From positions 372,001 to 436,000 of the forward strand of contig JAEWAN010000034.1 in NCBI GenBank assembly GCA_023391625.1: 64,000 bases of DNA, in the 5' to 3' direction. This document shows, one piece after another, positions 54,204 to 62,918 of the stretch. Position 1 is the first letter of the stretch. Each line of letters opens with the position of its first letter. The notes below the pieces were generated by a model, which saw only the letters and a program-made list of their open reading frames with translations, was not told the origin of the DNA and did not search any database. The translations under genes were made by a program, and so were the position numbers. The stretch comes from Bacteroidota bacterium. Lineage in GTDB: Bacteria > Bacteroidota > Bacteroidia > Bacteroidales > Paludibacteraceae.

Positions 54204-55748
54204 ATGACTTTAAAGAAAAACATTGAAGCATTACGGCAAAAAAAAGCAATTGTTGAAAAAGGCGGTGGCGACAAAGCCATAGAAAAACAAGTTGCAATGG
54301 GTAAAATGACAGCCCGTGACCGTATTTTAGCTTTATTGGACCCTAATTCATTCCATGAATATGACCTTTTTGTAGAACATGAAGAACGCAATTTTGGAAT
54401 GGATCGCAAAGCATTGCCTGGCGATGGAGTTATTACCGGAACAGGTACTATCAAAGGATCACCTATTTGCATTTATGCACAGGATTTCACAGTAATGGGT
54501 GGATCGTTAGGTTTAAAACATGCCCGTAAAATTACGAAAATCATGGACCATGCACTGAAAATGAAAATTCCTTGCATTGGTATAAATGACTCTGGAGGAG
54601 CACGTATCCAGGAAGGTATCGGTGCTTTGGCGGGTTACGGTGAAATTTTCTACCGTAATACAATGGCTTCCGGAGTAATTCCTCAAATATCAGTAATTCT
54701 TGGACCTTGTGCCGGAGGAGCAGTATATTCCCCTGCCCTAACCGACTTCGTATTCGTAGTAGAGAACATTTCTAAAATGTTTATAACCGGGCCTAACGTA
54801 ATAGAAACCGTATTGGGAGAAAAAATATCTCAGGAAAATCTGGGTGGAGCACGTGTACATGCTGAAATTACCGGTAATGCACACTTCTATGCACTAAGTG
54901 AAAAAGAATGTTTTGAACAAATCAAAACATTAATTTCTCTTATTCCTCATAACAATGAAGAAAAAGCTCCACGTATAGAACCTAAAAAACCACGTTTCAA
55001 AAAGAAAATCGAGAACATCATTCCTTCCGATCCGAAACAACCTTATGACATCCGTCACGTCATTGCCGCACTGGCAGACGACTCGAAATTCCTGGAAGTG
55101 CATGAACTATGGGCTCCCAACATTGTGGTAGGATTCGGACGTATGGATGGTGAAACCGTAGGATTCGTGGCTAACCAACCTTTATATCTGGCCGGAGTAC
55201 TTGACTGCGATTCTTCAGATAAAGCAGGCCGTTTCATCCGCTATTGCGATGCATTTAACATTCCTATTATAACATTGGAAGACATGCCGGGTTATTTACC
55301 GGGAGTAGATCAGGAACACGCAGGTGTAATCCGCCACGGAGCTAAAGTACTTTATGCATATTCCGAAGCTACCGTACCTAAAATCACGGTTATCTTACGT
55401 AAAGCATACGGAGGCGGATACATAGCAATGAACTCACGCCATTTAGGAGCAGACTTCATGTTTGCATGGCCAAGCGCAGAAATCGCTGTAATGGGTCCAG
55501 AAGGAGCTGCCAACATTATTTTCCGTAAAGAAATTATGGAGGCGGAAGACGAAGATGCTATGCGTCAGCAAAAAGTAAAAGAATATATTGAGAAATTTGC
55601 CAATCCTTATGTAGCTGCATCAAAAGGTTATATTGATGCCGTTATAGAACCGCAGGAAACCCGTGAATTATTACTTCACGCCTTGGCTGTTTCTAAAAAT
55701 AAGGACGATCACCGTCCTAAGAAAAAACACGGTATTCCTCCGTTTTAA
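54204..55748 (+). CDS. Acyl-CoA carboxyltransferase (propionyl-CoA carboxylase beta / MmdA type)
   Basis: 514 residues, crotonase-fold carboxyltransferase that moves CO2 between biotin and an acyl-CoA. Visible: GKMTARDRILALLDPNSFHEYD, GDGVITGTGTIKGSPICIYAQDFTVMGGSLG, the oxyanion GINDSGGARIQEG, LGPCAGGAVYSPALTDF, and in the C-terminal half LEDMPGYLPGVDQEHAGVIRHGAKVLYAYSEATVPKITVILRKAYGGGYIAM, then FAWPSAEIAVMGPEGA. It may work as methylmalonyl-CoA decarboxylase in propionate formation, or as propionyl-CoA carboxylase; the two are not separable by motif. A biotin carrier follows after 101 bp, but no biotin carboxylase or membrane decarboxylase subunit does. Confidence 0.94.
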   Translation: MTLKKNIEALRQKKAIVEKGGGDKAIEKQVAMGKMTARDRILALLDPNSFHEYDLFVEHEERNFGMDRKALPGDGVITGTGTIKGSPICIYAQDFTVMGGSLGLKHARKITKIMDHALKMKIPCIGINDSGGARIQEGIGALAGYGEIFYRNTMASGVIPQISVILGPCAGGAVYSPALTDFVFVVENISKMFITGPNVIETVLGEKISQENLGGARVHAEITGNAHFYALSEKECFEQIKTLISLIPHNNEEKAPRIEPKKPRFKKKIENIIPSDPKQPYDIRHVIAALADDSKFLEVHELWAPNIVVGFGRMDGETVGFVANQPLYLAGVLDCDSSDKAGRFIRYCDAFNIPIITLEDMPGYLPGVDQEHAGVIRHGAKVLYAYSEATVPKITVILRKAYGGGYIAMNSRHLGADFMFAWPSAEIAVMGPEGAANIIFRKEIMEAEDEDAMRQQKVKEYIEKFANPYVAASKGYIDAVIEPQETRELLLHALAVSKNKDDHRPKKKHGIPPF

Positions 55749-55849
55749 GCAAAAGCTAAGTCAAGAGTATCCTCTTTCAGAAAACCCGACTTTTCAGTTA
55801 CGGGGTTACTCTTTTCAATTAATTTTTTTGACAACAACAAATTAAAATT

Positions 55850-56212
55850 ATGGCAGAAGAAAATAAACGGGAAAAAACAACAGATACCGAAAAAGCAGAG
55901 CTTGTAGACTTTGCTGTTACTGCAAGAAAATATAAAACATTGCTCACTCCTAAATACAAGGAAAGAAAACCATGGACTAATCCCAGTCCTTATGATATAC
56001 ATTCTTTCATACCCGGAACAATTGTAGAAATTCTGGTAAAAGAAGGGCAGCTTGTAAAAGAAGGGGATCCTATCCTGAAACTGGAAGCAATGAAAATGAT
56101 GAACCGTATAGAAATGCCTTTTACTGCTAAAATAAAAAAGATATACGTAGAAAAAGGAATGAAAATACCCAAAGAATTCTTAATGATAGAATTAGAAGCG
56201 GCAGATAAATAA
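55850..56212 (+). CDS. Biotin carboxyl carrier protein
   Basis: 120 residues. The C-terminal about 70 residues form a biotinyl domain with the canonical AMKM attachment motif, biotin on Lys82 (LKLEAMKMMNRIEMPF), and the strand pattern VEILVKEGQLVKEGDPILKLEA. The N-terminal 45 residues are charged and probably linker or docking. It partners the carboxyltransferase upstream. Short free-standing carriers of this kind occur in propionyl-CoA carboxylase and methylmalonyl-CoA decarboxylase (gamma subunit) systems. It ends with a strong terminator. Confidence 0.95.
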   Translation: MAEENKREKTTDTEKAELVDFAVTARKYKTLLTPKYKERKPWTNPSPYDIHSFIPGTIVEILVKEGQLVKEGDPILKLEAMKMMNRIEMPFTAKIKKIYVEKGMKIPKEFLMIELEAADK

Positions 56213-56231
56213 ATCAGACCACTATAACAAT

Positions 56232-56268
56232 CAGGCTAAAAGAATAAAAATCTTTTAGCCTGGTTTTT
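56232..56268 (+). terminator. Terminator of the carboxyltransferase/biotin-carrier operon
   Basis: Perfect 12 bp stem (56232-56243 with 56251-56262), 7-nt loop, GTTTTT tail. Confidence 0.9.
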
Positions 56269-56538
56269 CTCAAACACTCCCTCCATACACAAACAACAGA
56301 AATAAGACATTTATAGCATCTCCTATATCACAAATGCATATAATTTTTCTTGTATGCAATAATAAATTTATCAAATAGATGTTTTATTTATGGTACAATA
56401 ATTGAAAAAGGTACTATATAAAAAAACAAAAAGCAATTCGATTTATTTCTGATTAAAATCAACAGGATTTTTCATAAAAAACATTATCCAGACTCAAGAA
56501 AATAAGACTTTTTATGATTTTAAATAATAAAAATATTC

Positions 56539-56546
56539 TATTTTTG
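56539..56546 (+). promoter_or_regulatory. -7 element of the RND efflux operon
   Basis: TATTTTTG, matching TAnnTTTG, 43 bp before ATG 56590. Confidence 0.5.
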
Positions 56547-56589
56547 AGCCCCAAAATATAAAAACACAATTATATACCATACATAAGGC

Positions 56590-57765
56590 ATGAAACGTTT
56601 TATTTTAATTCTATCTATTCCCGTTTTATTTTTTTATTCTTGTAAAGATCAACCGCCGAAACTGCCTATTGTTGAGGTGGAAAACGTCAAAACCGATAAC
56701 ATTGAGATTTACGGTGAATATGCCGGACAAATCAGGGCCTACCGAAGCGTGGAAATTCATGCACGTGTAGAAGGTTTCCTTGAAAAAATGGCCTTTGAAG
56801 AAGGTAAAAAAGTAGCAGAAAATGAACCGCTGTTCTACATCAATAACGAAGTGTACAAGGCTAAAGTGGAGAAAGCACGTGCTCAGTTACTAAAAGACCA
56901 GGCACAGGCAGCTAAAGCACAACGTGACGTAGAACGTCTGCGCCCTCTGTATGAACAAAATGCAGCCAGTCAGCTTGACCTTGATAATGCGGAAGCAGCC
57001 TATAACATGGCCAATGCCAGTGTTTCAATGAGCAAGGCAGACCTCTCGCAAGCAGAGCTGGAGCTTAGCTATACCGTAGTACGTTCTCCCCTATCCGGCT
57101 ATATCAGTGAACGTTACGTGGACGTGGGAACATTGGTAGGAAAATCAAATTCATCATTGTTAGCTACAGTAGTACAACGTGACACGGTTTTGGTTGACTT
57201 TAAATTAACCTCACTGGACTACCTGCGAAGCCAAAGAAGAAATGTGCACTTAGGAGAACAGGACAGCACCAGGTCATGGCAACCTACCGTCACGGTTACA
57301 TTGGCAGATAATACTGTATATCATGAGAAAGGGATTGTTGACTTTGCCTCACCGCAAGTTGACCCCAAAACAGGGACATTCGGTGTACGTGCAGAAATAC
57401 CCAACCATGAACAGATATTGTTGCCCGGTCAGTTCACACGTGTTAAACTGCTGCTTGACGTAATGGAAGATATGATTGTAGTACCTCGTAAAGCAGTTTC
57501 CATTGAAAAAGGAGGGGCATTTATTTTCGTAGCCCGTCCGGATAGCATTGTAGAAAAACGTTTCGTAGAAACAGGACCGGAACACAACAATAATATCGTT
57601 GTTACAAGGGGGCTGTCTCCAAACGAAAAAATAGTTGTAGAAGGCTATCATAAACTAACCCACGGACAAAAAGCAATATGGGTTTCACATGAAGAAGCAC
57701 TTGCCGACTCCTGCGAACAGAACAACAATAAACAGATTGAACCAATAAATCAAACGGAGGAATAA
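56590..57765 (+). CDS. RND efflux periplasmic adaptor (membrane fusion protein)
   Basis: 391 residues. A lipoprotein signal ends at lipobox FFYSC (Cys about 18). Domains in order: lipoyl-like half (YGEYAGQIRAYRSVEIHARVEGFLEKMAFEEGKKVAENEPLFYI), helical hairpin coiled coil (YKAKVEKARAQLLKDQAQAAKAQ ... SMSKADLSQAELELSYTVVRSPLSGYISE), beta-barrel, and membrane-proximal domain (VPRKAVSIEKGGAFIFVARPDSIVEKRFVETG). It anchors in the inner membrane and bridges the pump to the outer-membrane factor. First of a three-gene operon; 2 bp separate its stop from the pump gene. Confidence 0.95.
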   Translation: MKRFILILSIPVLFFYSCKDQPPKLPIVEVENVKTDNIEIYGEYAGQIRAYRSVEIHARVEGFLEKMAFEEGKKVAENEPLFYINNEVYKAKVEKARAQLLKDQAQAAKAQRDVERLRPLYEQNAASQLDLDNAEAAYNMANASVSMSKADLSQAELELSYTVVRSPLSGYISERYVDVGTLVGKSNSSLLATVVQRDTVLVDFKLTSLDYLRSQRRNVHLGEQDSTRSWQPTVTVTLADNTVYHEKGIVDFASPQVDPKTGTFGVRAEIPNHEQILLPGQFTRVKLLLDVMEDMIVVPRKAVSIEKGGAFIFVARPDSIVEKRFVETGPEHNNNIVVTRGLSPNEKIVVEGYHKLTHGQKAIWVSHEEALADSCEQNNNKQIEPINQTEE

Positions 57766-57767
57766 AG

Positions 57768-60700
57768 ATGAAGTCAGGATTTTTTATTGACAGGCCTGTA
57801 TTTTCATGTGTTATTTCCATCTTTATTGTAATATTGGGAATAATAGGTCTGATAGCCTTACCTATTGAACAATATCCGCAAATAACTCCCCCTGTTGTAA
57901 AAATCAGCACCAGTTATCCGGGAGCGAATGCAACAACAGTTTCCCAGGCTGTGGCCACCCCTATTGAACAACAGTTAAACGGAACTCCGGGGATGATTTA
58001 TATGGAATCCAGCAGCTCCAACTCTGGAGGGCTGTCCATTACCGTAACTTTTGACGTAAATACCAATCCTGATTTTGCTGCGGTAGAAATACAAAACAGG
58101 GTGAAACTGGCTGAAGCCAGCCTTCCCGCCGAAGTTATACAAAACGGTATATCGGTAGAAAAACAATCGCCTAACCAGCTACTGACCATTGCGTTGGTTT
58201 CTGACGACCCTAAATTTGATGAAATATATTTAAGTAACTATGCCACTATCAACGTATTGGACGTATTACGGCGTATTCCGGGCGTAGGACGGGTTTCAAA
58301 CGTCGGTAGCCGCTATTATGCCATGCAAATATGGGTACATCCGGATAAGATGGCAAGTTACGGTTTGACCGTAAAGGATTTACAAAATGCACTGAAAGAC
58401 CAAAACAGGGAATCTGCTGCCGGAGAACTTGGTAAAGCGCCAATGGAAGGAATAGACATCACTATCCCTATCACCGCACAAGGCCGTCTATCCACAGTCA
58501 ATGATTTCGAAGACATTGTTATACGAGCTAATACCGACGGATCATTCATCCGAATGCGCGACGTAGCCAGGGTTTCACTAGAAGCAGCCTCATATAACAC
58601 AGAAAGTGGATTGAATGGAAAAAACGCTGCGATATTAAGTATTTATATGCTTCCGGGAGCCAATGCCATGGAGGTGGCAGAAGAAGTAAAAATGGCAATG
58701 AAGGAAATAGAACAGAACTTCCCGGAAGGTCTGGATTATCTTATTCCGTTTGACATGACGGAATATATTTCCGAATCAATACACGAAGTTTATAAAACAC
58801 TTTTTGAAGCGTTATTTCTCGTTATTTTGGTAGTATTCCTATCCCTGCAAAACTGGAGGGCTTCTCTTGTCCCCATCATTGCAGTGCCCATATCATTAAT
58901 CGGAACATTCGGATTCATGCTTCTATTGGGCTTTTCTCTGAATACACTAACACTTTTGGGATTGGTACTGGCTATCGGTATCGTGGTGGATGATGCGATT
59001 GTGGTTGTAGAAAACGTGGAACGAATTATGGAGACACACGGTCTCCCCGCAAGAGAAGCTACCCATAAAGCGATGAAAGAATTGACAGGTGCGCTTATTG
59101 CAACAGCTCTAGTACTGGCCGCCGTATTTATTCCGGTAAGTTTCTTATCCGGTATTACAGGTTCCCTATTCCGCCAGTTCTCTATCACCATTGTTGTTTC
59201 CGTACTTATTTCCGCCATTGTAGCACTGACTCTAAGTCCGGCTATGTGTGCACTTATTCTCCGCCCATCCAGTGAAAACAAAAACATTGTTTTCAGAAAA
59301 ATAAACGAATGGCTGGAAAAAAGTAACAATACATACATTAATCTTTTACGTAAAACGATAAAACACCCTAAAAGAATTCTGGCTGCTTTCGGCATGGTTC
59401 TGGTGCTTATATTTGTAATGAACAAATACATCTCCACCGGATTCATTCCGCAGGAAGACCAGGGGTATTTTACTGTAGAACTTATAATGCCTGAAGGGTC
59501 TACGATAGAACGCATGAGAACTGTAACAAACCGCGCTATTGATTTTATTAACAGCTTGGAAGACGTGGAATACCTGCAAAATGTTACAGGTTCAAGTCCC
59601 CGCGTGGGAACCAACCAGGGACGTGCCACACTAACCGTTATCCTAAAGCCATGGGAAGAACGTAAAAACGGAGTGGAAAAAGTCATGCAGATGGTAGAAG
59701 ATGAATTATACCATTATCCAGAAATCAAAGTAAACATAAGTCGTCCGCCGGTAGTTCCCGGTTTAGGAAACGCAGGAGGGGTTGAGTTTAAGTTACAGGC
59801 TAAAGCCGATGCACAATGGGACGACCTGGTTGCAGCAGTAGACACTTTTACCTACTATGCTTCGCATTCCAATAAAATAGCAAACGTATCTACCTCTTTA
59901 CAGTCTGAAATACCTCAACTCTATTTTGATGTAAACAAGGATTTGGCATTGTTACTGGGAATACCGATGTCTGATATCTTCTCAACAATGAAAGCATATC
60001 TTGGTTCTGTTTATGTAAACGACTTTAATATGTTTAACCGTATCTACCGGGTATACATACAGGCAGACCAGTCGTTCAGAGAAACACAGGACAATATAAA
60101 CCTTTTCTTTGTGAAAACATCCGGAGGCGATATGGTTCCGCTTACCGCAATCGGGAAAACATCCTATACCACAGGACCGGGAAGTATTACCCGATTCAAT
60201 ATGTACACCTCTGCCGATATGCAGGTTACACCTACATCCGGAGCCAGTACCGGACAGACAATGGAAGTCATTGAAAAAATAGTCAATGACCATCTGCCGG
60301 AGAATATAGGTCTTGCATGGAGCGGACTATCTTTCCAGGAAAAGAAATCATCCGGACAAACCGGGCTAATCCTGTTCTTGGTACTTATTTTCGTATTCCT
60401 GTTCCTTGCTGCACAATATGAAAGCTGGAGCGTGCCTATCTCCGCACTATTATCTTTGCCTATTGCCGCATTAGGAGCCTATGTAGGTATTTTTATCACA
60501 GGATTGGAAAATGATATTTACTTTAAAATCGGGTTGGTTACATTGATAGGACTGGCGGCCAAAAACGCAATCCTTATCATTGAGTTTGCCAAAATGGAAG
60601 TTGAAGGAGGTGCTTCTCCAAGCGAGGCAGCAGTAAAAGCAGCCAAACTTCGTTTCCGCCCTATCCTTATGACATCATTGGCATTCGTTTTAGGTATGTT

Positions 60701-60986
60701 GCCAATGGTATTGGCCTCCGGTCCGGGATCAGCAAGCCGTCATTCTATCGGAACCGGGGTATTTTTCGGAATGATTTTCGCCATTACTTTAGGAATCATA
60801 CTTGTTCCGTTTTTCTTTGTAATGATATATAAGCTAAAAGCCAAATTTAAAATACCGGAAATACACCTCTCAGAAAAGAACAAACAGAAAATTGAGGTAA
60901 TCAAAGAAAAATCGAAAAAGGAAATCATATCCAAGTATGAAGATTTATCAAAGAAAATAAAAAAAGATAAAGGACATAAGGAATAA
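57768..60986 (+). CDS. RND multidrug efflux pump, HAE1 family (AcrB-like)
   Basis: 1072 residues, proton-driven inner-membrane exporter. It has the HAE1 start FFIDRPVFSCVISIFIVILGIIGLIALPIEQYPQI, duplicated six-helix halves, and the proton-relay aspartates Asp408-Asp409 in AIGIVVDDAIVVVENVERI, the equivalents of the AcrB Asp407-Asp408. Second-half landmarks are LNTLTLLG-like and GLAAKNAILIIEFAKMEVEGGASPSEA and RFRPILMTSLAFVLGMLPMVLASGPGSASRHSIGTGVFFGM. The C-terminus is a lysine-rich tail of about 40 residues. Substrates are not predictable, but HAE1 pumps typically export amphipathic drugs and detergents. Confidence 0.96.
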   Translation: MKSGFFIDRPVFSCVISIFIVILGIIGLIALPIEQYPQITPPVVKISTSYPGANATTVSQAVATPIEQQLNGTPGMIYMESSSSNSGGLSITVTFDVNTNPDFAAVEIQNRVKLAEASLPAEVIQNGISVEKQSPNQLLTIALVSDDPKFDEIYLSNYATINVLDVLRRIPGVGRVSNVGSRYYAMQIWVHPDKMASYGLTVKDLQNALKDQNRESAAGELGKAPMEGIDITIPITAQGRLSTVNDFEDIVIRANTDGSFIRMRDVARVSLEAASYNTESGLNGKNAAILSIYMLPGANAMEVAEEVKMAMKEIEQNFPEGLDYLIPFDMTEYISESIHEVYKTLFEALFLVILVVFLSLQNWRASLVPIIAVPISLIGTFGFMLLLGFSLNTLTLLGLVLAIGIVVDDAIVVVENVERIMETHGLPAREATHKAMKELTGALIATALVLAAVFIPVSFLSGITGSLFRQFSITIVVSVLISAIVALTLSPAMCALILRPSSENKNIVFRKINEWLEKSNNTYINLLRKTIKHPKRILAAFGMVLVLIFVMNKYISTGFIPQEDQGYFTVELIMPEGSTIERMRTVTNRAIDFINSLEDVEYLQNVTGSSPRVGTNQGRATLTVILKPWEERKNGVEKVMQMVEDELYHYPEIKVNISRPPVVPGLGNAGGVEFKLQAKADAQWDDLVAAVDTFTYYASHSNKIANVSTSLQSEIPQLYFDVNKDLALLLGIPMSDIFSTMKAYLGSVYVNDFNMFNRIYRVYIQADQSFRETQDNINLFFVKTSGGDMVPLTAIGKTSYTTGPGSITRFNMYTSADMQVTPTSGASTGQTMEVIEKIVNDHLPENIGLAWSGLSFQEKKSSGQTGLILFLVLIFVFLFLAAQYESWSVPISALLSLPIAALGAYVGIFITGLENDIYFKIGLVTLIGLAAKNAILIIEFAKMEVEGGASPSEAAVKAAKLRFRPILMTSLAFVLGMLPMVLASGPGSASRHSIGTGVFFGMIFAITLGIILVPFFFVMIYKLKAKFKIPEIHLSEKNKQKIEVIKEKSKKEIISKYEDLSKKIKKDKGHKE

Positions 60987-61032
60987 ATTAATTTGACACT
61001 TATTCTTTTAACTCGTAATCCGTTATAAAATT

Positions 61033-62415
61033 ATGACTTACCGTAAGATTTTAAACATCATATTCATTTGTAGTGTAGTTACACTATTTTCATCCTGCCG
61101 TATAGGCCGTTCATATAAAAAACCGGAACTGCCGCTTCCGGAAAAATTTGATACGATGGGACTGGAAGAAGATGTAACGGCAGAAATGGGCTGGAGCACG
61201 CTTTACCAAGATACGGTTCTGCAAAAGCTCATTGAAAAGGCGCTGGAAGACAATAAAGATATGCGCATTGCAACAGCACAAATAAAAGAGCTGGCTGCCA
61301 TAAAACGCATAAACTTAGCCGGATTACTTCCTGAATTTGGAGTATTGGTAAGTGGAGACCGGGAATATCTGAACTATGGAGGAAAAGACAAATCCTATGA
61401 AAATGAGTTCGATGCTAAATTAACTTTCGGATGGGAACTGGACTTATGGGGCAACCTGCGCTGGCAAAATGAAGTAGGTGTTACACAATTCCTTCAATCC
61501 GTAGAAAACCAACGCGCCTTACAACTAAGCATTGTAGCGGAAGTAGCTACCATGTATTTTGAGCTGAAAGCTTTGGATAGTGAATTGAAAATAGTAAAAC
61601 AAACACTGGAAGCCCGTCAGGAATCATTCGGATTTGCCCGGCTACGTTATGAGGGGGGAATGACTTCTGAAATCCCTTACCGCCAGAGTATGGTTGAGTT
61701 AGCCCGGACACAAACCCTGGTTCCTAAATTAGAGAATGAAATAAAACTCAAGGAAAATGAAATCGCCGTATTCCTCGGCGAATATCCATACGACATACCG
61801 AGAGGAATAGACTTTAAAGACATTCCCGATATAGAAGACTTACCGGTAGACCTCCCCTCCTCCGTATTGATGAACCGTCCGGATGTTCGCGAGGCAGAAT
61901 TAAAATTACAAGAGGCCAATGCAAAAGTGGGAGTAGCGTTAACCAACATGTTTCCCCGCATCCGCCTGACCGGAAACCTTGGTGGGGAAAGTGACGAATT
62001 GAGAAACTTCCTGCAAAGTCCGGCTTGGTATATAGCCGGAGCTATAACAGGACCTATTTTCAATTTCGGTAAGAATAATGCCCGCCATAAAGCAGCTAAG
62101 GCAGCTTATGAACAGGAAGTATACAGATACGAGAAAAAAGTACTAAACGTATTTCAAGAGGTAAGCAACGCCATCAATACATTCCAGAAAACCAAAGAAA
62201 TGTATCAATCGGCAGCCGCCTTGTATCATTCAACCAAAACATACAGCGAATTGGCTACACTTCAATATGTAAACGGAGTAATCAGCTACATGGATGTATT
62301 GGATGCCCAACGTCAGTTATTTGATGCAGAAATTGCGTTAAATGATGCTGTACTTAACAGGATGTTTGCAACAGTTTCCCTGTACAAAGCATTAGGAGGA
62401 GGTCTGGTAAAATAG
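61033..62415 (+). CDS. RND outer-membrane factor (OprM/NodT type lipoprotein)
   Basis: 460 residues. A lipoprotein signal with FSSC lipobox is followed by two outer-membrane efflux protein repeats forming a trimeric barrel/helical tunnel: LIEKALEDNKDMRIATAQIKELAA, FGWELDLWGNLRWQNEV, ALQLSIVAEVATMYFELKALDSEL, LPSSVLMNRPDVREAELKLQEANAKVGVALTNMFPRIRLTG, and GPIFNFGKNNARHKAAKAAYEQEVYRYEKKVL. It is the exit duct of the tripartite pump. It starts 46 bp after the pump gene and ends in a bidirectional terminator that overlaps its stop. Confidence 0.95.
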   Translation: MTYRKILNIIFICSVVTLFSSCRIGRSYKKPELPLPEKFDTMGLEEDVTAEMGWSTLYQDTVLQKLIEKALEDNKDMRIATAQIKELAAIKRINLAGLLPEFGVLVSGDREYLNYGGKDKSYENEFDAKLTFGWELDLWGNLRWQNEVGVTQFLQSVENQRALQLSIVAEVATMYFELKALDSELKIVKQTLEARQESFGFARLRYEGGMTSEIPYRQSMVELARTQTLVPKLENEIKLKENEIAVFLGEYPYDIPRGIDFKDIPDIEDLPVDLPSSVLMNRPDVREAELKLQEANAKVGVALTNMFPRIRLTGNLGGESDELRNFLQSPAWYIAGAITGPIFNFGKNNARHKAAKAAYEQEVYRYEKKVLNVFQEVSNAINTFQKTKEMYQSAAALYHSTKTYSELATLQYVNGVISYMDVLDAQRQLFDAEIALNDAVLNRMFATVSLYKALGGGLVK

Positions 62416-62444
62416 AATATTAGGATATAAACCCTAATATTCTA
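62413..62444. terminator. Bidirectional terminator shared by oprM-type gene and guaD
   Basis: Perfect 12 bp stem (62413-62424 with 62433-62444), 8-nt loop. The left arm begins with the TAG stop of the plus-strand gene, and the right arm includes the stop of guaD. No long T-run follows, so efficiency is uncertain. Confidence 0.6.
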
Positions 62445-62907
62445 CCTTATCTTCGCTCTGTTTCCAGGCCTGGAAAGCAACCAATGCCTCGCTATGGAGC
62501 TTTTGTTGAGACTTCAATCTCCTTTGATCCGGAGTTAGTTCCAGTTCATCATAGATAAAAGAATCATCGAAACCTATTTCTTTTGCATCCCGTTTCGTAT
62601 TGCCATAGTACATTTTATCCAGACGAGCCCAATATATAGCTCCTAAACACATAGGACAGGGTTCACAAGAAGTATATATTTCACATCCGCTCAAGTCAAA
62701 CGTACCCAAATTACGTGCGGCATTCCTTATCGCATTCACTTCGGCATGGCTCGTAGGATCTAAGTTAGCTGTAACTCTGTTACTGCCCTCTCCTACTATT
62801 ATTCCGTCTTTCACAATCACTGCCCCGAACGGGCCGCCTCCGTTTTTTACGTTTTCCAAGGAAAGCTCTATAGCCTTCCGCATAAAGACATCATTATATT
62901 CACCCAT
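62434..62907 (-). CDS. guaD: Guanine deaminase
   Basis: Cytidine-deaminase-fold enzyme, 157 residues, converting guanine to xanthine. The zinc site is His54 and Glu56 (TSHAEVNAIRNAARNLG) with Cys84 and Cys87 (YTSCEPCPMCLGAIYWARLDKMYYG). The region EIGFDDSFIYDELELTPDQRRL matches guanine deaminases of the Bacillus GuaD type rather than tRNA-adenosine deaminases (TadA), whose C-terminus differs. Length equals B. subtilis GuaD. It lies 11 bp after malQ and is probably co-transcribed. Confidence 0.87.
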   Translation of the reverse strand: MGEYNDVFMRKAIELSLENVKNGGGPFGAVIVKDGIIVGEGSNRVTANLDPTSHAEVNAIRNAARNLGTFDLSGCEIYTSCEPCPMCLGAIYWARLDKMYYGNTKRDAKEIGFDDSFIYDELELTPDQRRLKSQQKLHSEALVAFQAWKQSEDKVEY

Positions 62908-62918
62908 ATAAAAATATT

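Larger units (their letters stand above)
56213..56589. other. Intergenic region before the RND operon
   Basis: 377 bp. It contains the preceding terminator, then AT-rich sequence with a -7 element at 56539-56546. No TetR or other operator palindrome is obvious. Confidence 0.55.

Noticed and set aside
58790..59686. 298-residue minus-strand frame inside the RND pump gene
   Set aside because: Antisense shadow of a clear AcrB-like gene; composition is Thr/Ser/Arg-rich low-quality and there are no recognisable motifs.
62434..62907. tRNA-adenosine deaminase TadA
   Set aside because: The C-terminal region EIGFDDSFIYDELELTP and overall length fit guanine deaminase better than TadA.
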